The position numbers and the translations under genes are program-made. From Leclercia adecarboxylata (lineage in GTDB: Bacteria > Pseudomonadota > Gammaproteobacteria > Enterobacterales > Enterobacteriaceae), in contig DERO01000019.1 of assembly GCA_002360945.1 (NCBI GenBank), forward strand, positions 1-64,000: 64,000 bases of DNA. The letters are read 5' to 3'. The notes beneath the pieces are model-generated. The model saw only the letters and a list, made by a program, of their open reading frames with translations, searched no databases and was not told the origin of the DNA. Positions 12,059 through 22,135 of the stretch are shown here, piece after piece; within the stretch, counting starts at the first letter, position 1, and the number at the start of each line of letters is the position of its first letter.

Positions 12059-12083
12059 TATAATGAGCATGTTGTAACTAATA
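12059..12083 (+). other. Ter replication fork arrest site overlapping the tus promoter
   Basis: Bases 12062-12083 match E. coli TerB closely, with the core ATGTTGTAACTAA intact and the G:C pair at Ter position 6 (base 12067), whose C flips into Tus. A perfect TATAAT -10 box lies at 12059-12064, so Tus bound here would also block its own promoter, as in E. coli. From the E. coli arrangement, forks coming from the left of this window are stopped and forks from the right pass. Confidence 0.9.
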
Positions 12084-12092
12084 TGGTGCGCT

Positions 12093-13022
12093 ATGGCAAC
12101 TTACGATCTCATCGAACGCTTAAACTCAACCTTTCGCCAGATGGAGCACGAGCTGGCGCAACTCACGGACGATCTGCAAACCTGCCGCCTGCTGGCGGGC
12201 CGCGTCTTCTCTCTGCCCGATGTCGCCAAAGGTGCCGAGCACGATCCGCTCAATGCCATCGCGGTTAAGCAGCACATCGGCAAGGAGGCGCTGGCGATGG
12301 CGCTGCAGCACTATCGTCACCTGTTTATTCAGCAGCAGTCGGAAACCCGCAGCAGCAAGGCCGCCGTGCGCCTGCCAGGGGTGATCTGCCTGCAGAGCGA
12401 TGCCGCCTACAGGGCGCAGCTGACGGACCAGATCGCGAGCATTAACGTCTTAAAAGCGGAGTTTGAAAAAATTGTCACCGAGGAGTCAGGGCTCGCCCCC
12501 GCCGCCCGCTTTGAGTGGGTGCATCATCAGCTGCCGGGTTTGATTACGCTTAACGCCTATCGCACGTTAACGGCGATCAACCATCCCGCCACCCTGCGCT
12601 TCGGCTGGGCCAATAAGCACATCATCAAGAATTTCACCCGCGATGAGGTGCTGGCGATGCTGGAAAAAAGCCTGAAATCACCGCGCGCCGTGGCGCCCTG
12701 GTCCCGGGACCAGTGGGTGGAGCGGCTGGAGGCAGAATATACCGCTATCCACGCCCTGCCGGCGGAGGCGCGGCTGAAGATCAAACGGCCGGTAAAGGTG
12801 CAGCCTATTGCCCGGGTCTGGTATGCCGGACAGCAGAAGCAGGTGCAGTACGCCTGCCCGACGCCGCTGATCGCCCTGTATGACGCCGAACAGGGCGCGG
12901 TGATCCCGGACATTGGTGAGCTGCTGAATTACGATGCGGACAACGTTCAGCATCGCTATAAGCCGCAGGCACAGCCGCTGCGCTTGATTATCCCGCGGCT
13001 GCACCTGTACGTGGCAGAGTAG
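12093..13022 (+). CDS. tus: Replication terminus site-binding protein Tus
   Basis: Tus binds Ter sites as a monomer and stops the replisome in one orientation. The 309-residue product has the same length as E. coli Tus. The strongly conserved parts are the central [12 protein letters not shown]...[12 protein letters not shown] block and the C-terminal [17 protein letters not shown] and [15 protein letters not shown], which form the DNA-binding interdomain strands. The N-terminal half is more diverged. The gene sits directly behind its Ter site and ends base to base against convergent fumC. Confidence 0.97.
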   Translation: MATYDLIERLNSTFRQMEHELAQLTDDLQTCRLLAGRVFSLPDVAKGAEHDPLNAIAVKQHIGKEALAMALQHYRHLFIQQQSETRSSKAAVRLPGVICLQSDAAYRAQLTDQIASINVLKAEFEKIVTEESGLAPAARFEWVHHQLPGLITLNAYRTLTAINHPATLRFGWANKHIIKNFTRDEVLAMLEKSLKSPRAVAPWSRDQWVERLEAEYTAIHALPAEARLKIKRPVKVQPIARVWYAGQQKQVQYACPTPLIALYDAEQGAVIPDIGELLNYDADNVQHRYKPQAQPLRLIIPRLHLYVAE

Positions 13023-14417
13023 CTATTTCAGGCTGCCGACCATCTCTTCCGGGCGGACCCAGGTGTCGAACTCGGCCTCGGTGAGATACCCCAGCGCCAG
13101 GGCAGAGGCTTTCAGGGTCAGCCCCTCTTTGTGGGCTTTCTTGGCAATTTCCGCCGCCTTGTCATAGCCGATATGGGTATTGAGCGCCGTCACCAGCATT
13201 AACGATTCGTTAAGCAGCTGGCTGATGCGCTCGCGGTTAGGCTCGATACCCACCGCGCAATGCTCGTTAAAGCTCTCCATGCCGTCCGCCAGCAGACGCA
13301 CCGACTGCAAGAAGTTATGGATAACCATCGGGCGATAGACGTTCAGCTCAAAGTTGCCCGAGGCCCCGCCCATGTTCACCGCCACGTCGTTGCCCATCAC
13401 CTGACAGCAGAGCATGGTCATGGCTTCGCACTGGGTCGGGTTGACCTTGCCCGGCATGATGGAGCTGCCCGGCTCGTTCTCGGGAATGCTTATTTCGCCG
13501 ATGCCGCAGCGCGGCCCGGAGGCCAGCCAGCGCACGTCGTTGGCGATTTTCATCAGCGAGGCCGCCAGCCCTTTCAGCGCCCCATGGGCATGCACCAGCG
13601 CGTCACAGGTCGCCAGCGCTTCAAACTTGTTCGGGGCGGTGACAAACGGCTGCCCAGTGATGGTCGCCAGCTCCTCGGCCACGCGTACCGCGTACTCGGG
13701 ATGGGTGTTGAGTCCGGTGCCCACCGCGGTACCGCCCAGCGCCAGCTCCGCCAGGTGCGGCAGGCTGTTGTCGATATGGCGCAGGTTGTGTTCAAGCATC
13801 GCCACCCAGCCGGAGATTTCCTGGCCGAGGGTCAAAGGCGTGGCATCCTGTAGATGGGTACGACCAATTTTGACGATCCCGGCGAAGGCCTGGGCTTTGT
13901 CATCAAGGGTCTGCTTGAGCACGTTCAGCTGGGGGATCAGCTGTTCACGCAGGGCAATGACCGCCGCCACGTGCATCGCCGTCGGGAAGACGTCGTTGGA
14001 GCTCTGGCTTTTGTTGACGTCATCGTTGGGGTGGATTTTGCGCTCCATGCCCCGCACCCCGCCGAGCAACTCGCTGCCGCGGTTAGCCAGCACCTCGTTC
14101 ATGTTCATGTTGCTCTGGGTGCCGGAGCCGGTCTGCCAGATGGCGAGGGGGAATTCATCAGGATGCTTGCCCGCCAGCACTTCATCGGCAGCACTGATAA
14201 TCGCGGTGGCTTTTTCCGCCGCCAGCAGGCCCAAATCCTGGTTCACTTTGGCGGCCGCGCGTTTGGTCAGGGCCAGGGCCTGGATCAGCGAGACCGGCAT
14301 TTTTTCAGTGGAAATACGGAAATGTTCCAGCGAACGCTGGGTTTGCGCGCCCCAGAGCTTGTCCTGCGGGACGTCGATGGCACCCATCGAATCTTTCTCA
14401 CTGCGTGAGGTGGTCAT
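13023..14417 (-). CDS. fumC: Class II fumarate hydratase (iron-independent)
   Basis: FumC interconverts fumarate and malate in the TCA cycle without an iron-sulfur cluster, useful under oxidative stress or iron shortage. The 464-residue protein carries the superfamily signature [11 protein letters not shown] (about residue 317) and the active-site regions [21 protein letters not shown] and [10 protein letters not shown]. It lies downstream of fumA on the same strand as in E. coli, where it has its own SoxRS/MarA/Rob-responsive promoter. The gap from fumA is 135 bases and holds a hairpin. Confidence 0.98.
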   Translation of the reverse strand: MTTSRSEKDSMGAIDVPQDKLWGAQTQRSLEHFRISTEKMPVSLIQALALTKRAAAKVNQDLGLLAAEKATAIISAADEVLAGKHPDEFPLAIWQTGSGTQSNMNMNEVLANRGSELLGGVRGMERKIHPNDDVNKSQSSNDVFPTAMHVAAVIALREQLIPQLNVLKQTLDDKAQAFAGIVKIGRTHLQDATPLTLGQEISGWVAMLEHNLRHIDNSLPHLAELALGGTAVGTGLNTHPEYAVRVAEELATITGQPFVTAPNKFEALATCDALVHAHGALKGLAASLMKIANDVRWLASGPRCGIGEISIPENEPGSSIMPGKVNPTQCEAMTMLCCQVMGNDVAVNMGGASGNFELNVYRPMVIHNFLQSVRLLADGMESFNEHCAVGIEPNRERISQLLNESLMLVTALNTHIGYDKAAEIAKKAHKEGLTLKASALALGYLTEAEFDTWVRPEEMVGSLK

Positions 14418-14521
14418 TACTTTCTCCTTGATAACACTGAAGTGGATTGCTCACAGCTCAAAGAAACAAGTATTGATGAGAACGGGGAAAGGGTATGGCG
14501 CTTTGTGCGCTCTTTTTGTTG

Positions 14522-14543
14522 CCGGGCTGTGCCGCCCGGCAGG
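14522..14543. repeat. Hairpin between fumA and fumC
   Basis: GCCGGGC and GCCCGGC flank a short loop. It may be a palindromic unit or a weak terminator after fumA; the T-run is on the plus side only. Confidence 0.5.
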
Positions 14544-14552
14544 TTTTTCACA

Positions 14553-16199
14553 CTACTTCACACAGGCCGCACACTGTGAAGACTGGATCTGTTTGAAGAA
14601 GTCGTTGCCTTTGTCATCCACGAGGATAAACGCCGGGAAGTCTTCCACTTCAATTTTCCAGATCGCTTCCATGCCCAGCTCAGGGTACTCCACGCACTCG
14701 AGGCTCTTGATGCTGCCCTGGGCCAGGACCGCAGCCGGGCCGCCGATGCTGCCGAGGTAGAAGCCGCCGTGCTTGTGGCACGCGTCGGTCACCTGCTGGC
14801 TGCGGTTGCCCTTCGCCAGCATGATCATGCTCCCGCCGTTAGCCTGCAACTGGTCTACGTAGGAGTCCATACGCCCGGCGGTTGTCGGGCCTAAGGAGCC
14901 GGAGGCATAGCCGTCAGGCGTTTTCGCCGGGCCCGCGTAGTAGATCGGGTGATCCTTGATGTACTGCGGCAGCCCTTCGCCGTTATCCAGGCGCTCTTTC
15001 AACCTGGCGTGCGCGATATCGCGGCCCACGATAATGGTGCCGTTCAGGGAGAGACGGGTGGAGACCGGGTACTGGGACAGCTGAGCCAGGATCTCGCTCA
15101 TCGGACGGTTCAGGTCAATACGTACCGCCTCGCCCTCGCCCGCTTTACGCAGCGCTTCCGGGATGTACTTGCCTGGGTTGTTCTCCAGTTTTTCGATCCA
15201 GATACCGTCGCGGTTGATCTTAGCCTTAATGTTACGGTCTGCGGAGCACGAAACGCCCATGCCCACCGGACAGGATGCGCCGTGGCGCGGGAGACGAATA
15301 ACGCGGATATCGTGGGCGAAATATTTGCCGCCAAACTGCGCACCGAGGCCGAGGTTCTGCGCTTCCACCAGCAGCTCTTGTTCCAGCTGGACGTCGCGGA
15401 ACGCCTGGCCGTGCTCGTTACCTTCGGTCGGCAGGCCATCGTAGTATTTGGTCGAAGCCAGCTTGACGGTCTTCAGGGTGCTTTCCGCCGAGGTGCCGCC
15501 GATGACAAACGCAATATGGTACGGCGGACAGGCCGCGGTGCCGAGAGTACGCATCTTCTCCACCAGGTAGTTCTTCAGCTTGCCCGGGGAGAGCAGCGCT
15601 TTGGTCTCCTGATAGAGATAGGTTTTGTTGGCTGAACCGCCGCCTTTGGCGATGCAGAGGAATTTATATTCGTCGCCATCGACGCTGTAGAGGTCGATCT
15701 GCGCCGGCAGGTTGGTGCCGGTGTTCACCTCTTTGTACATATCCAGCGCGGCGTTTTGCGAGTAGCGCAGGTTATCTTCGATGTAGGTGTTGTACACACC
15801 GTGGGCCAGGGCCGCTTCATCGCCGCCGCCGGTCCAGACGCGCTGGCCTTTTTTACCGGTAATGATGGCGGTGCCGGTGTCCTGGCAGGTCGGCAGAATG
15901 CCTTTCGCCGCGATATCGGAGTTACGCAGGAACTGCAGGGCGACGTATTTGTCGTTCTCACTGGCCTGCGGGTCGCTGAGGATATCGGCCACCTGCTGCT
16001 GGTGCGCCGGACGCAGCATGAAGGAGGCGTCGTGGAAGGCCTGTTGCGCCAGTAAGGTCAGCGCCTGCGGGTCAACCTTCAGGATCTCCTGACCTTCAAA
16101 CTCAGAGACTGACACGTGGTCGCGGGTTAACAGATAGTATTCGGTCTGATCCTTCGCCAGCGGGAAAGGATCCTGATAATGGAAGGGTTTATTCGACAT
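14553..16199 (-). CDS. fumA: Class I fumarate hydratase, [4Fe-4S] type
   Basis: FumA is the main aerobic fumarase, an oxygen-sensitive iron-sulfur enzyme. The 548-residue protein matches E. coli FumA in length, with cluster cysteines in LPTCQDTG (about 105), TAACPPYH (about 224) and GVSCSADRN (about 318). The start at 16199 gives MSNKPFHYQ as in E. coli; the 29 residues open upstream are not conserved. It faces manA divergently across a 199-base promoter region. Confidence 0.97.
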   Translation of the reverse strand: MSNKPFHYQDPFPLAKDQTEYYLLTRDHVSVSEFEGQEILKVDPQALTLLAQQAFHDASFMLRPAHQQQVADILSDPQASENDKYVALQFLRNSDIAAKGILPTCQDTGTAIITGKKGQRVWTGGGDEAALAHGVYNTYIEDNLRYSQNAALDMYKEVNTGTNLPAQIDLYSVDGDEYKFLCIAKGGGSANKTYLYQETKALLSPGKLKNYLVEKMRTLGTAACPPYHIAFVIGGTSAESTLKTVKLASTKYYDGLPTEGNEHGQAFRDVQLEQELLVEAQNLGLGAQFGGKYFAHDIRVIRLPRHGASCPVGMGVSCSADRNIKAKINRDGIWIEKLENNPGKYIPEALRKAGEGEAVRIDLNRPMSEILAQLSQYPVSTRLSLNGTIIVGRDIAHARLKERLDNGEGLPQYIKDHPIYYAGPAKTPDGYASGSLGPTTAGRMDSYVDQLQANGGSMIMLAKGNRSQQVTDACHKHGGFYLGSIGGPAAVLAQGSIKSLECVEYPELGMEAIWKIEVEDFPAFILVDDKGNDFFKQIQSSQCAACVK

Positions 16200-16398
16200 T
16201 GATCTCTCACTTACTGCCTGGGTCTGATTATGTAGAGCAGATGTTCCGCTGCCCCGATTAAAAGCGAGTTGGCTTATCCTACACAATTTTTTAACAAAAA
16301 CTGAGACTAGTACGACTTTTTCCGTGCGCAGGTTACTTCCGGGTGGTTTATTGCTTTAATACGGGCAGTTAATTCCACATTTGAAACAGGGCTTGATA

Positions 16399-17571
16399 AT
16401 GCAAAAACTCATTAACTCAGTGCAGAACTACGCCTGGGGAAGTCAAACTGCGTTAACGGATCTCTACGGTATCGCCAATCCGGACAACCTGCCGATGGCA
16501 GAGCTGTGGATGGGGGCGCACCCGAAGAGCAGCTCAAAAATTGACGGTGCCAGCGGGGTGCGTTCCCTGCGCGAGGTCATCGATGCAGATAAAGCCACGC
16601 TGCTGGGCGCGAAGGTCGCCGAGCGTTTTGGCGAGCTGCCGTTCCTCTTTAAGGTATTGTGCGCCGATCAGCCGCTCTCCATTCAGGTTCACCCGAACAA
16701 GCAGGCCTCGGAAGAGGGTTTTGCCAAAGAGAACGCGGCCGGTATTCCACTGGATGCTGCCGAGCGTAACTACAAAGATCCGAACCACAAGCCGGAGCTG
16801 GTCTTTGCCCTGACGCCTTTCCTGGCGATGAACGCCTTCCGCGAGTTCTCGGAAATCGTCTCCCTGCTGCAACCGGTGGCCGGGGCGCACAGCGCCATTG
16901 CCCACTTCCTCGAAAAGCCGGATGCCGATCGCCTGAGCCACCTCTTCGCCAGCCTGCTTAATATGAAGGGCGATGAGAAATCCCGCGCATTGGCGGTGCT
17001 GAAAGCAGCGCTCAACAGCCAGCAGGGTGAGCCGTGGCAGACCATCCGCGTGATTTCAGAATTCTACCCGGACGACAGCGGCCTGTTCTCTCCGCTGCTG
17101 CTGAACGTGGTGAAACTGGAGCCGGGCGAAGCTATGTTCCTGTTCGCCGAAACCCCGCACGCCTACCTTAAGGGCGTGGCGCTCGAGGTGATGGCCAACT
17201 CCGATAACGTGCTGCGTGCCGGCCTGACGCCGAAGTACATCGACATCCCGGAGCTGGTGGCTAACGTCAAATTCGTCGCCAAACCGGCGAATGAACTGCT
17301 GACCCAGCCGGTGAAAAACGGCGCAGAGCTGGACTTCCCGATCCCGGTGGATGACTTTGCCTTCTCGCTGCACGATCTCAGCAGCGCAGAGACGCAGATT
17401 GCCCAGCAGAGTGCGGCAATTCTGTTCTGCGTCGAGGGCGAAGCGGTGCTGAGTGCGGGCGACGAACGTCTGGTGCTGAAGCCGGGCGAGTCGGCGTTTG
17501 TTGCCGCCAACGACTCGCCGGTTAGCGTCAGCGGCGTCGGCCGTCTGGCCCGGGTTTTCAACAAGCTCTAG
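16399..17571 (+). CDS. manA: Mannose-6-phosphate isomerase
   Basis: ManA interconverts mannose 6-phosphate and fructose 6-phosphate, linking mannose use and GDP-mannose synthesis to glycolysis. It is a zinc cupin enzyme. Visible are the metal-binding QVHPNK (about residue 97), KPELVFAL and GLTPKYID signatures, and a C-terminal cupin with LKPGESAFVAAN. The ATG at 16399 gives 390 residues, close to E. coli 391; a TTG 18 bases upstream is less likely because AGGG lies just before the ATG at the right distance. Confidence 0.97.
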   Translation: MQKLINSVQNYAWGSQTALTDLYGIANPDNLPMAELWMGAHPKSSSKIDGASGVRSLREVIDADKATLLGAKVAERFGELPFLFKVLCADQPLSIQVHPNKQASEEGFAKENAAGIPLDAAERNYKDPNHKPELVFALTPFLAMNAFREFSEIVSLLQPVAGAHSAIAHFLEKPDADRLSHLFASLLNMKGDEKSRALAVLKAALNSQQGEPWQTIRVISEFYPDDSGLFSPLLLNVVKLEPGEAMFLFAETPHAYLKGVALEVMANSDNVLRAGLTPKYIDIPELVANVKFVAKPANELLTQPVKNGAELDFPIPVDDFAFSLHDLSSAETQIAQQSAAILFCVEGEAVLSAGDERLVLKPGESAFVAANDSPVSVSGVGRLARVFNKL

Positions 17572-17626
17572 CGGCTGGCTGAATTTTTTAACAATTATTG
17601 CTAAGCTATTGGTAATCTTATGACCT

Positions 17627-17656
17627 CACCGGGCGGTTTTCACCGCTCGGTTTCAT
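17627..17656 (+). terminator. Possible manA terminator
   Basis: ACCGGGCGG and CCGCTCGGT form an imperfect stem around TTTTCA, followed by a short T-rich tract just before ydgA. Confidence 0.5.
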
Positions 17657-17672
17657 TTTAGGGATAATCACG

Positions 17673-19238
17673 ATGAAGAAATCGGTTGTAGCTGCAGGCG
17701 TTATTGTTGCATTAGGGGTGATCTGGACGGGGGCTTCCTGGTATACCGGGAAACAGCTGGAGAGCCATCTGGCTGAAATGGTGGCGCAGGCGAACAGCGA
17801 ACTTAAGCGCACCGCACCGGAAGCCGGGCTGGAGCTGAGCTATCAGGATTACCAGCGCGGCCTGTTCAAAAGCCATCTGCAGCTGGTGCTGAAACCGATC
17901 GCGGGCACGCAAAACCCGTGGCTGCAGCCAGGACAAAGCCTGGTGCTGAATGAAGTGGTCGATCACGGCCCCTTCCCGCTGGCCCAGCTGAAACACTTCA
18001 ACCTGATCCCGTCCATGGCCTCGGTAAAAACCACGCTGTTGAACAACGAGGCCTCTAAGCCGCTGTTCGATCTGGCGAAGAATGAATCCCCGTTCGAGGC
18101 CAATACCCGCATCAGCTATGCCGGTGATACCAGCACCGATCTCGCCCTGAAAGCGTTGAACTACGAGAATGGCGACGAGAAAGTGGCCTTCAGCGGCGGT
18201 AATTTCAAACTGGATGCCGATCGCGACGGCAATAGCTTCTCCCTGAAAGGTGAAGCAGCAAGCGGCCTGGTCAATGCGGTGAACGAATACGGCCAGAAAG
18301 TGCAGCTCACCTTCAACAACCTGAAAACCGACGGCAACAGTCGTCTGACCGACTTTGACGAGCGGATCGGCGATCAGAAAGTGACCCTCGATAAGCTGGC
18401 TATCGCCATTGAAGGCAAAGAGATGGCGGTGCTGGAAGGTACGGACCTGAACGGTAAGGCTGAACTGTCGAAAGACGGCAAGAGCGTCAACAGCCAGGTG
18501 GATTACAGCCTGAAGAGCCTGAAAATACAGAATCAGGACATGGGTACCGGCAAGCTAACGCTGAAAATCGGCAATATCGATGGCCAGGCATGGCACCAGT
18601 TCAGCCAGCAGTATCGCGCTCAGAGCCAGGCGCTGCTGGCCGATAAAGAGCTGATGACCAACAACCCGGCGCTCTATCAGCAGAAAGCGGCGGAAGCCTT
18701 CTTCAGCAACCTGCCGATCCTGCTGAAAGGCGAACCGGTGGTCACCCTGGCACCGCTGAGCTGGAAAAACAGCAAAGGCGAGACCAACTTCAACCTCTCC
18801 CTGTTCCTGAAAGATCCGGCTACCGCCACGGGTGAAGCCCAGACGCTGGCCCAGGAAGTGGATCGCAGCGTGAAATCGCTGGAGAGCAAGCTGACCATCC
18901 CGATGGACATGGCCACCGAGTTCATGACCCAGATTGCGAAGCTGGAAGGCTATAACGAGGATGATGCCGGTAAACTGGCCAGCCAGCAGGTGAAAGGCCT
19001 GGCGGCGATGGGTCAGATGTTCCGCATTACCACCGTGGAAGATAATGTAATCAGCACCAGCCTGCAGTACAGCAACGGGCAGGTGACGCTGAACGGGCAG
19101 AAAATGCCGCTGGAAGAGTTCGTCGGCATGTTTGGCGTTCCAACGCTGAATCTGGCCGTACCGGACGAGCCTGCCGCACCGGCGGTGCCGGCCCCAGCGC
19201 CTGCGCCTGCGCCTGCGCCTGCGGTTCCGCAGCAGTAA
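17673..19238 (+). CDS. ydgA: DUF945 family protein YdgA
   Basis: A 521-residue protein with an N-terminal signal anchor (MKKSVVAAGVIVALGVIWTG) and a long periplasmic part of beta-rich DUF945 sequence. It matches E. coli YdgA, reported as a dimeric inner-membrane protein of unknown role. It is longer than the E. coli protein (502) because of a C-terminal tail of Pro-Ala repeats encoded by a tandem GCGCCT array at about 19198-19223. That array could vary in copy number. A terminator follows directly. Confidence 0.93.
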   Translation: MKKSVVAAGVIVALGVIWTGASWYTGKQLESHLAEMVAQANSELKRTAPEAGLELSYQDYQRGLFKSHLQLVLKPIAGTQNPWLQPGQSLVLNEVVDHGPFPLAQLKHFNLIPSMASVKTTLLNNEASKPLFDLAKNESPFEANTRISYAGDTSTDLALKALNYENGDEKVAFSGGNFKLDADRDGNSFSLKGEAASGLVNAVNEYGQKVQLTFNNLKTDGNSRLTDFDERIGDQKVTLDKLAIAIEGKEMAVLEGTDLNGKAELSKDGKSVNSQVDYSLKSLKIQNQDMGTGKLTLKIGNIDGQAWHQFSQQYRAQSQALLADKELMTNNPALYQQKAAEAFFSNLPILLKGEPVVTLAPLSWKNSKGETNFNLSLFLKDPATATGEAQTLAQEVDRSVKSLESKLTIPMDMATEFMTQIAKLEGYNEDDAGKLASQQVKGLAAMGQMFRITTVEDNVISTSLQYSNGQVTLNGQKMPLEEFVGMFGVPTLNLAVPDEPAAPAVPAPAPAPAPAPAVPQQ

Positions 19239-19243
19239 ACGGC

Positions 19244-19270
19244 AAAACCCCTCTGCGGAGGGGTTTTTTA
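19244..19270 (+). terminator. ydgA intrinsic terminator
   Basis: AAAACCCCTC, loop TGCG, GAGGGGTTTT and further T residues. It can also serve the convergent hydrolase gene ending at 19278. Confidence 0.85.
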
Positions 19271-19277
19271 TTGCCGA

Positions 19278-20132
19278 TCACCCTTTCCAGCCGGTGAGGA
19301 AGTCCATCAGCAGGGCGTTCACCTTCTCAGGTTGTTCCTCCTGCGGCAGATGACCGCACTCTTCAATGGCATAAGCCCTGAGATCGTCCGCCATCTCCGC
19401 CCAGACGCTCTGCATATCGAACAACTTACCCACGGCGTGGAAGTCATTACCCCATAGCGACATCACCGGACAGGCGATTTTAACCTCCGCGTCGGCCAGA
19501 TCCTGCGCCACATCCTCGGCGTTGGCGCGATAGTCCGCCATCGCTCCGCGTACGGCACCGGGTGCCTGATAAGCCCGGACGTAGGTATCAAAGGCCTCGC
19601 CGCTAATGGTGGCGGGATCGAAGGTCCAGTCTGAGAAGAAATGGCGCAACCAGATATGCTCCCTACCCGCAATCAGGGCTTCCGGCAGATCGGGCACCAG
19701 ATGGAACAGGAAGAACCAGTAGGCGCGGGCGATGGAGGCGTTGAGATCGCGTGCCACGATACGCGTCGGCACGTTGTCCATCACTACCAGGCGGTCCACC
19801 AGCTCAGGATAATCTTTGGCAAAGCGGGTAGCGACGCGCGCGCCACGATCGTGCCCCACCAGCACCACTTTATTCAGCCCCAGGGCGCGCATCAGCTCCC
19901 GGATATCCCGCGCCATGTTGCGTTTATCGTAGCCGGAGGCCGGTTTATCGGTCTCGCCGTAGCCGCGCAAATCCGGAGCAATGACCCGGTAGTGCTTTGA
20001 CAGAACCGGAATTTGATAGCGCCAGGCGTAATTGGTTTCCGGAAAACCGTGGAGCAGGATCACCGGAGCACCTTCACCCTCTTCAACCACAAACTGACGA
20101 ATGCCGTTAGCCGTTACGGTGTAACTTTTCAT
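19278..20132 (-). CDS. Alpha/beta hydrolase, haloacetate dehalogenase/epoxide hydrolase type
   Basis: A 284-residue alpha/beta hydrolase. The oxyanion HGFPET motif is at 28-33 and WRYQIPVL follows it. The nucleophile elbow is GHDRGA with Asp95, not Ser, which points to the haloacetate dehalogenase or soluble epoxide hydrolase branch. Likely triad partners are Asp230 (LWGND) and His261 (ECGHLPQ). Substrate is unknown. The start follows AAGGAAAATACT. It lies 15 bases after the metallo-hydrolase gene on the same strand, so they form an operon, probably regulated by the divergent LysR gene. E. coli has uid genes in this place instead. Confidence 0.85.
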   Translation of the reverse strand: MKSYTVTANGIRQFVVEEGEGAPVILLHGFPETNYAWRYQIPVLSKHYRVIAPDLRGYGETDKPASGYDKRNMARDIRELMRALGLNKVVLVGHDRGARVATRFAKDYPELVDRLVVMDNVPTRIVARDLNASIARAYWFFLFHLVPDLPEALIAGREHIWLRHFFSDWTFDPATISGEAFDTYVRAYQAPGAVRGAMADYRANAEDVAQDLADAEVKIACPVMSLWGNDFHAVGKLFDMQSVWAEMADDLRAYAIEECGHLPQEEQPEKVNALLMDFLTGWKG

Positions 20133-20147
20133 AGTATTTTCCTTGTC

Positions 20148-21128
20148 TTATTTCAGCAGCGGCACGTCGGTTGCACGTTGATACGGGCCATAGATTACCG
20201 GGTTCCAGCTGTACCCCTGCGTATTGGTCGTGATGTGGCCGATGCCCGGGAAGGCCAGGTGCGCTGCCGCCATCCACTCGCCATCTTTCGCCAGGGCGTT
20301 AAACTCCTGCCCACGGGATGCGGTGGCTTTCTTCGCATCCACGTCAAAGCGAATCGACACTTCCGGATGCGGGAACTGCACCGCCGGAGCGTGGATCAGA
20401 TCTCCGATAAAGTTGATGGCCTGCCCTTCAGAGGCAAAACGATACACCGTGCTGCCCGGAGTGTGGCCGATGGCGTAGGCCGTCTGGACTTCAGGGATTG
20501 GCGAGGCGGGCGGAACGAAGGTTTTCAGTTTTCCGGCCGCTTTAGAGGCTGCCAGGGCGCGTTGGGCGATAGCGAAATACTCCTTCGCATTGGCGGGCGC
20601 GCTGGCCTCTTTGGCCGGATCCAGCCAGAAGTCGGCTTCGCCCTGCGGCACCCAGACGGTAGCATTGGGGAACAGCGCCTTACCGGCGGCATCGCTCAGG
20701 CCGCAGACGTGGTCCAGATGGAGATGGGTCAGGAAAATGGTATCCACCTGCTCAGGGCGATATCCGGAGGCCTCCATGTTGGGAATTAACTGCCCGGCGG
20801 TTTGCGGCACGCAGTGGCCCGCCCCGCTGTCTATCATCACCAGATGTTTACCGGTATTCACCAGAAAAGCGTTGAAGGAGGTGGGCATGCGCTCGGCATC
20901 AATCTTATGCTGCGCCAGCAGTTCACGGATTTTGTCCGCTGAGAGCCCTTTTAACAGCGCCGGCGAGAGATCGTTGTAGCCATCGAAAAGCGCCGTCACC
21001 TCATTTTGCCCCACCGCCAGGCGGTAATAACCCGGCACCTGCTGGCGCACCTGCGCGGGGGCATCTGCCCAGACGTGGCTGGCTAAAAACAGGCCGCTGA
21101 GGGCTAAAACCGTGGTCATTTTTTTCAT
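20148..21128 (-). CDS. Periplasmic metallo-beta-lactamase-fold hydrolase
   Basis: The product has a signal peptide (cleavage near ASHVWA-DAP) and a metallo-beta-lactamase fold with the dinuclear metal motif HLHLDH at residues 135-140, a third ligand region GHTPGS, and FIGDLIHAP. This group includes lactonases and class B-like hydrolases; lactone or beta-lactam substrates are possible but not shown. I take the ATG at 21128 because GGAG lies five bases before it; a GTG two codons upstream is less likely. It is the first gene of a two-gene operon with the alpha/beta hydrolase. Confidence 0.85.
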   Translation of the reverse strand: MKKMTTVLALSGLFLASHVWADAPAQVRQQVPGYYRLAVGQNEVTALFDGYNDLSPALLKGLSADKIRELLAQHKIDAERMPTSFNAFLVNTGKHLVMIDSGAGHCVPQTAGQLIPNMEASGYRPEQVDTIFLTHLHLDHVCGLSDAAGKALFPNATVWVPQGEADFWLDPAKEASAPANAKEYFAIAQRALAASKAAGKLKTFVPPASPIPEVQTAYAIGHTPGSTVYRFASEGQAINFIGDLIHAPAVQFPHPEVSIRFDVDAKKATASRGQEFNALAKDGEWMAAAHLAFPGIGHITTNTQGYSWNPVIYGPYQRATDVPLLK

Positions 21129-21130
21129 CG

Positions 21131-21167
21131 TCACTCCGAATTTACTGTTTATCAGGATGTGGAGTGA
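21131..21167. promoter_or_regulatory. Inverted repeat in the LysR divergent region
   Basis: TCACTCC (21131-21137) and GGAGTGA (21161-21167) are perfectly complementary with a 23-base spacer, right at the 5' end of the metallo-hydrolase gene. It could be an mRNA hairpin that hides the ribosome site GGAG, or chance. Confidence 0.35.
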
Positions 21168-21236
21168 CTATGGCGCTATAACGATAATTAGTGTAGATGT
21201 GTAACTTGATACGCCAGTATAACGGGAAGCGAGATA

Positions 21237-22133
21237 ATGAGACTGGACGATGTGGAAGTGTTCGTTGAAGCGATAAAAGCGGGGAGCCTGGCGGGGGCCG
21301 CGCGTCGGCTGTCGATGAGTGCCATGGCGGCGTCGCGCTGCCTCAATAACCTGGAAGCGGAGCTGGGCGTCCGGCTGGTGCATCGCACCACGCGCTCCCT
21401 GTCACCCACCAGCGACGGCGAGGTTTTCTTGCCCCATGCCCAGGCGCTGCTGGAAGACAAGACCAATGCCCTGGCCGACCTGTTTCCCGATGGCGCCCAC
21501 CTTTCCGGGCGGTTGCGCATCACCGCCTCGGCGGCGTTTGGTCGTAAGATTGTCGCCCCGATGCTGCCAGACTTTATGCGCCAGCATCCTGCTCTGCAGG
21601 TCGATTTGCTCGCCACCGATGAGCAGGTGGATATTGTCGGGAAAGGGATCGACGTGGCGCTGCGTATCGCCCCGCTGCGAGACAACCGGCTGGTTGCCCA
21701 TCGCCTCTGTGATAATCCCCGCGACCTGTGCGCCAGCGCCGATTATCTGGCGACGAACGGCTACCCGAAAACGCTCAGCGATCTGGCATCGCACAGCTGC
21801 CTGACCACCTCTGACACCACCCACTGGTGGTTTGAGCAGGCCGGGCAGCGGAGCAGACAAAAAGTGTCGGGGCGATTTTCGGCGAATTCCATTGAGGCGA
21901 TTTTTGAGGCGTGCGTGGGAGGCATGGGCATTGCCAACTTATCCCGCTGGTACGTTGGGCCCACCCTTGCGCAAGCCCAGCTGGAGCGGATCGTGCTGGC
22001 GGACGCCGAGCCGGAAGCGCTGGCCGTCTGGGCCGTTTACCCCACCTCCCGGCTGATCCCTGCGAAGGTGCGTAAGTTTGTCGAGGCGCTGGAGGCGCGG
22101 CTGGTGCAAAACCCGCTCACGCCACCCTCCTGA
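21237..22133 (+). CDS. LysR-family transcriptional regulator
   Basis: A 298-residue LysR regulator with the N-terminal winged helix (LDDVEVFVEAIKAGSLAGAARRL, then LNNLEAELGVRLVHRTTRSLSPT) and a periplasmic-binding-like effector domain to the C-terminus. It resembles the large DsdC/PA-type clade that often controls neighbouring enzyme genes. It is divergent from the metallo-hydrolase/hydrolase operon across 108 bases and most likely controls it. The inducer is unknown. Confidence 0.88.
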   Translation: MRLDDVEVFVEAIKAGSLAGAARRLSMSAMAASRCLNNLEAELGVRLVHRTTRSLSPTSDGEVFLPHAQALLEDKTNALADLFPDGAHLSGRLRITASAAFGRKIVAPMLPDFMRQHPALQVDLLATDEQVDIVGKGIDVALRIAPLRDNRLVAHRLCDNPRDLCASADYLATNGYPKTLSDLASHSCLTTSDTTHWWFEQAGQRSRQKVSGRFSANSIEAIFEACVGGMGIANLSRWYVGPTLAQAQLERIVLADAEPEALAVWAVYPTSRLIPAKVRKFVEALEARLVQNPLTPPS

Positions 22134-22135
22134 AG

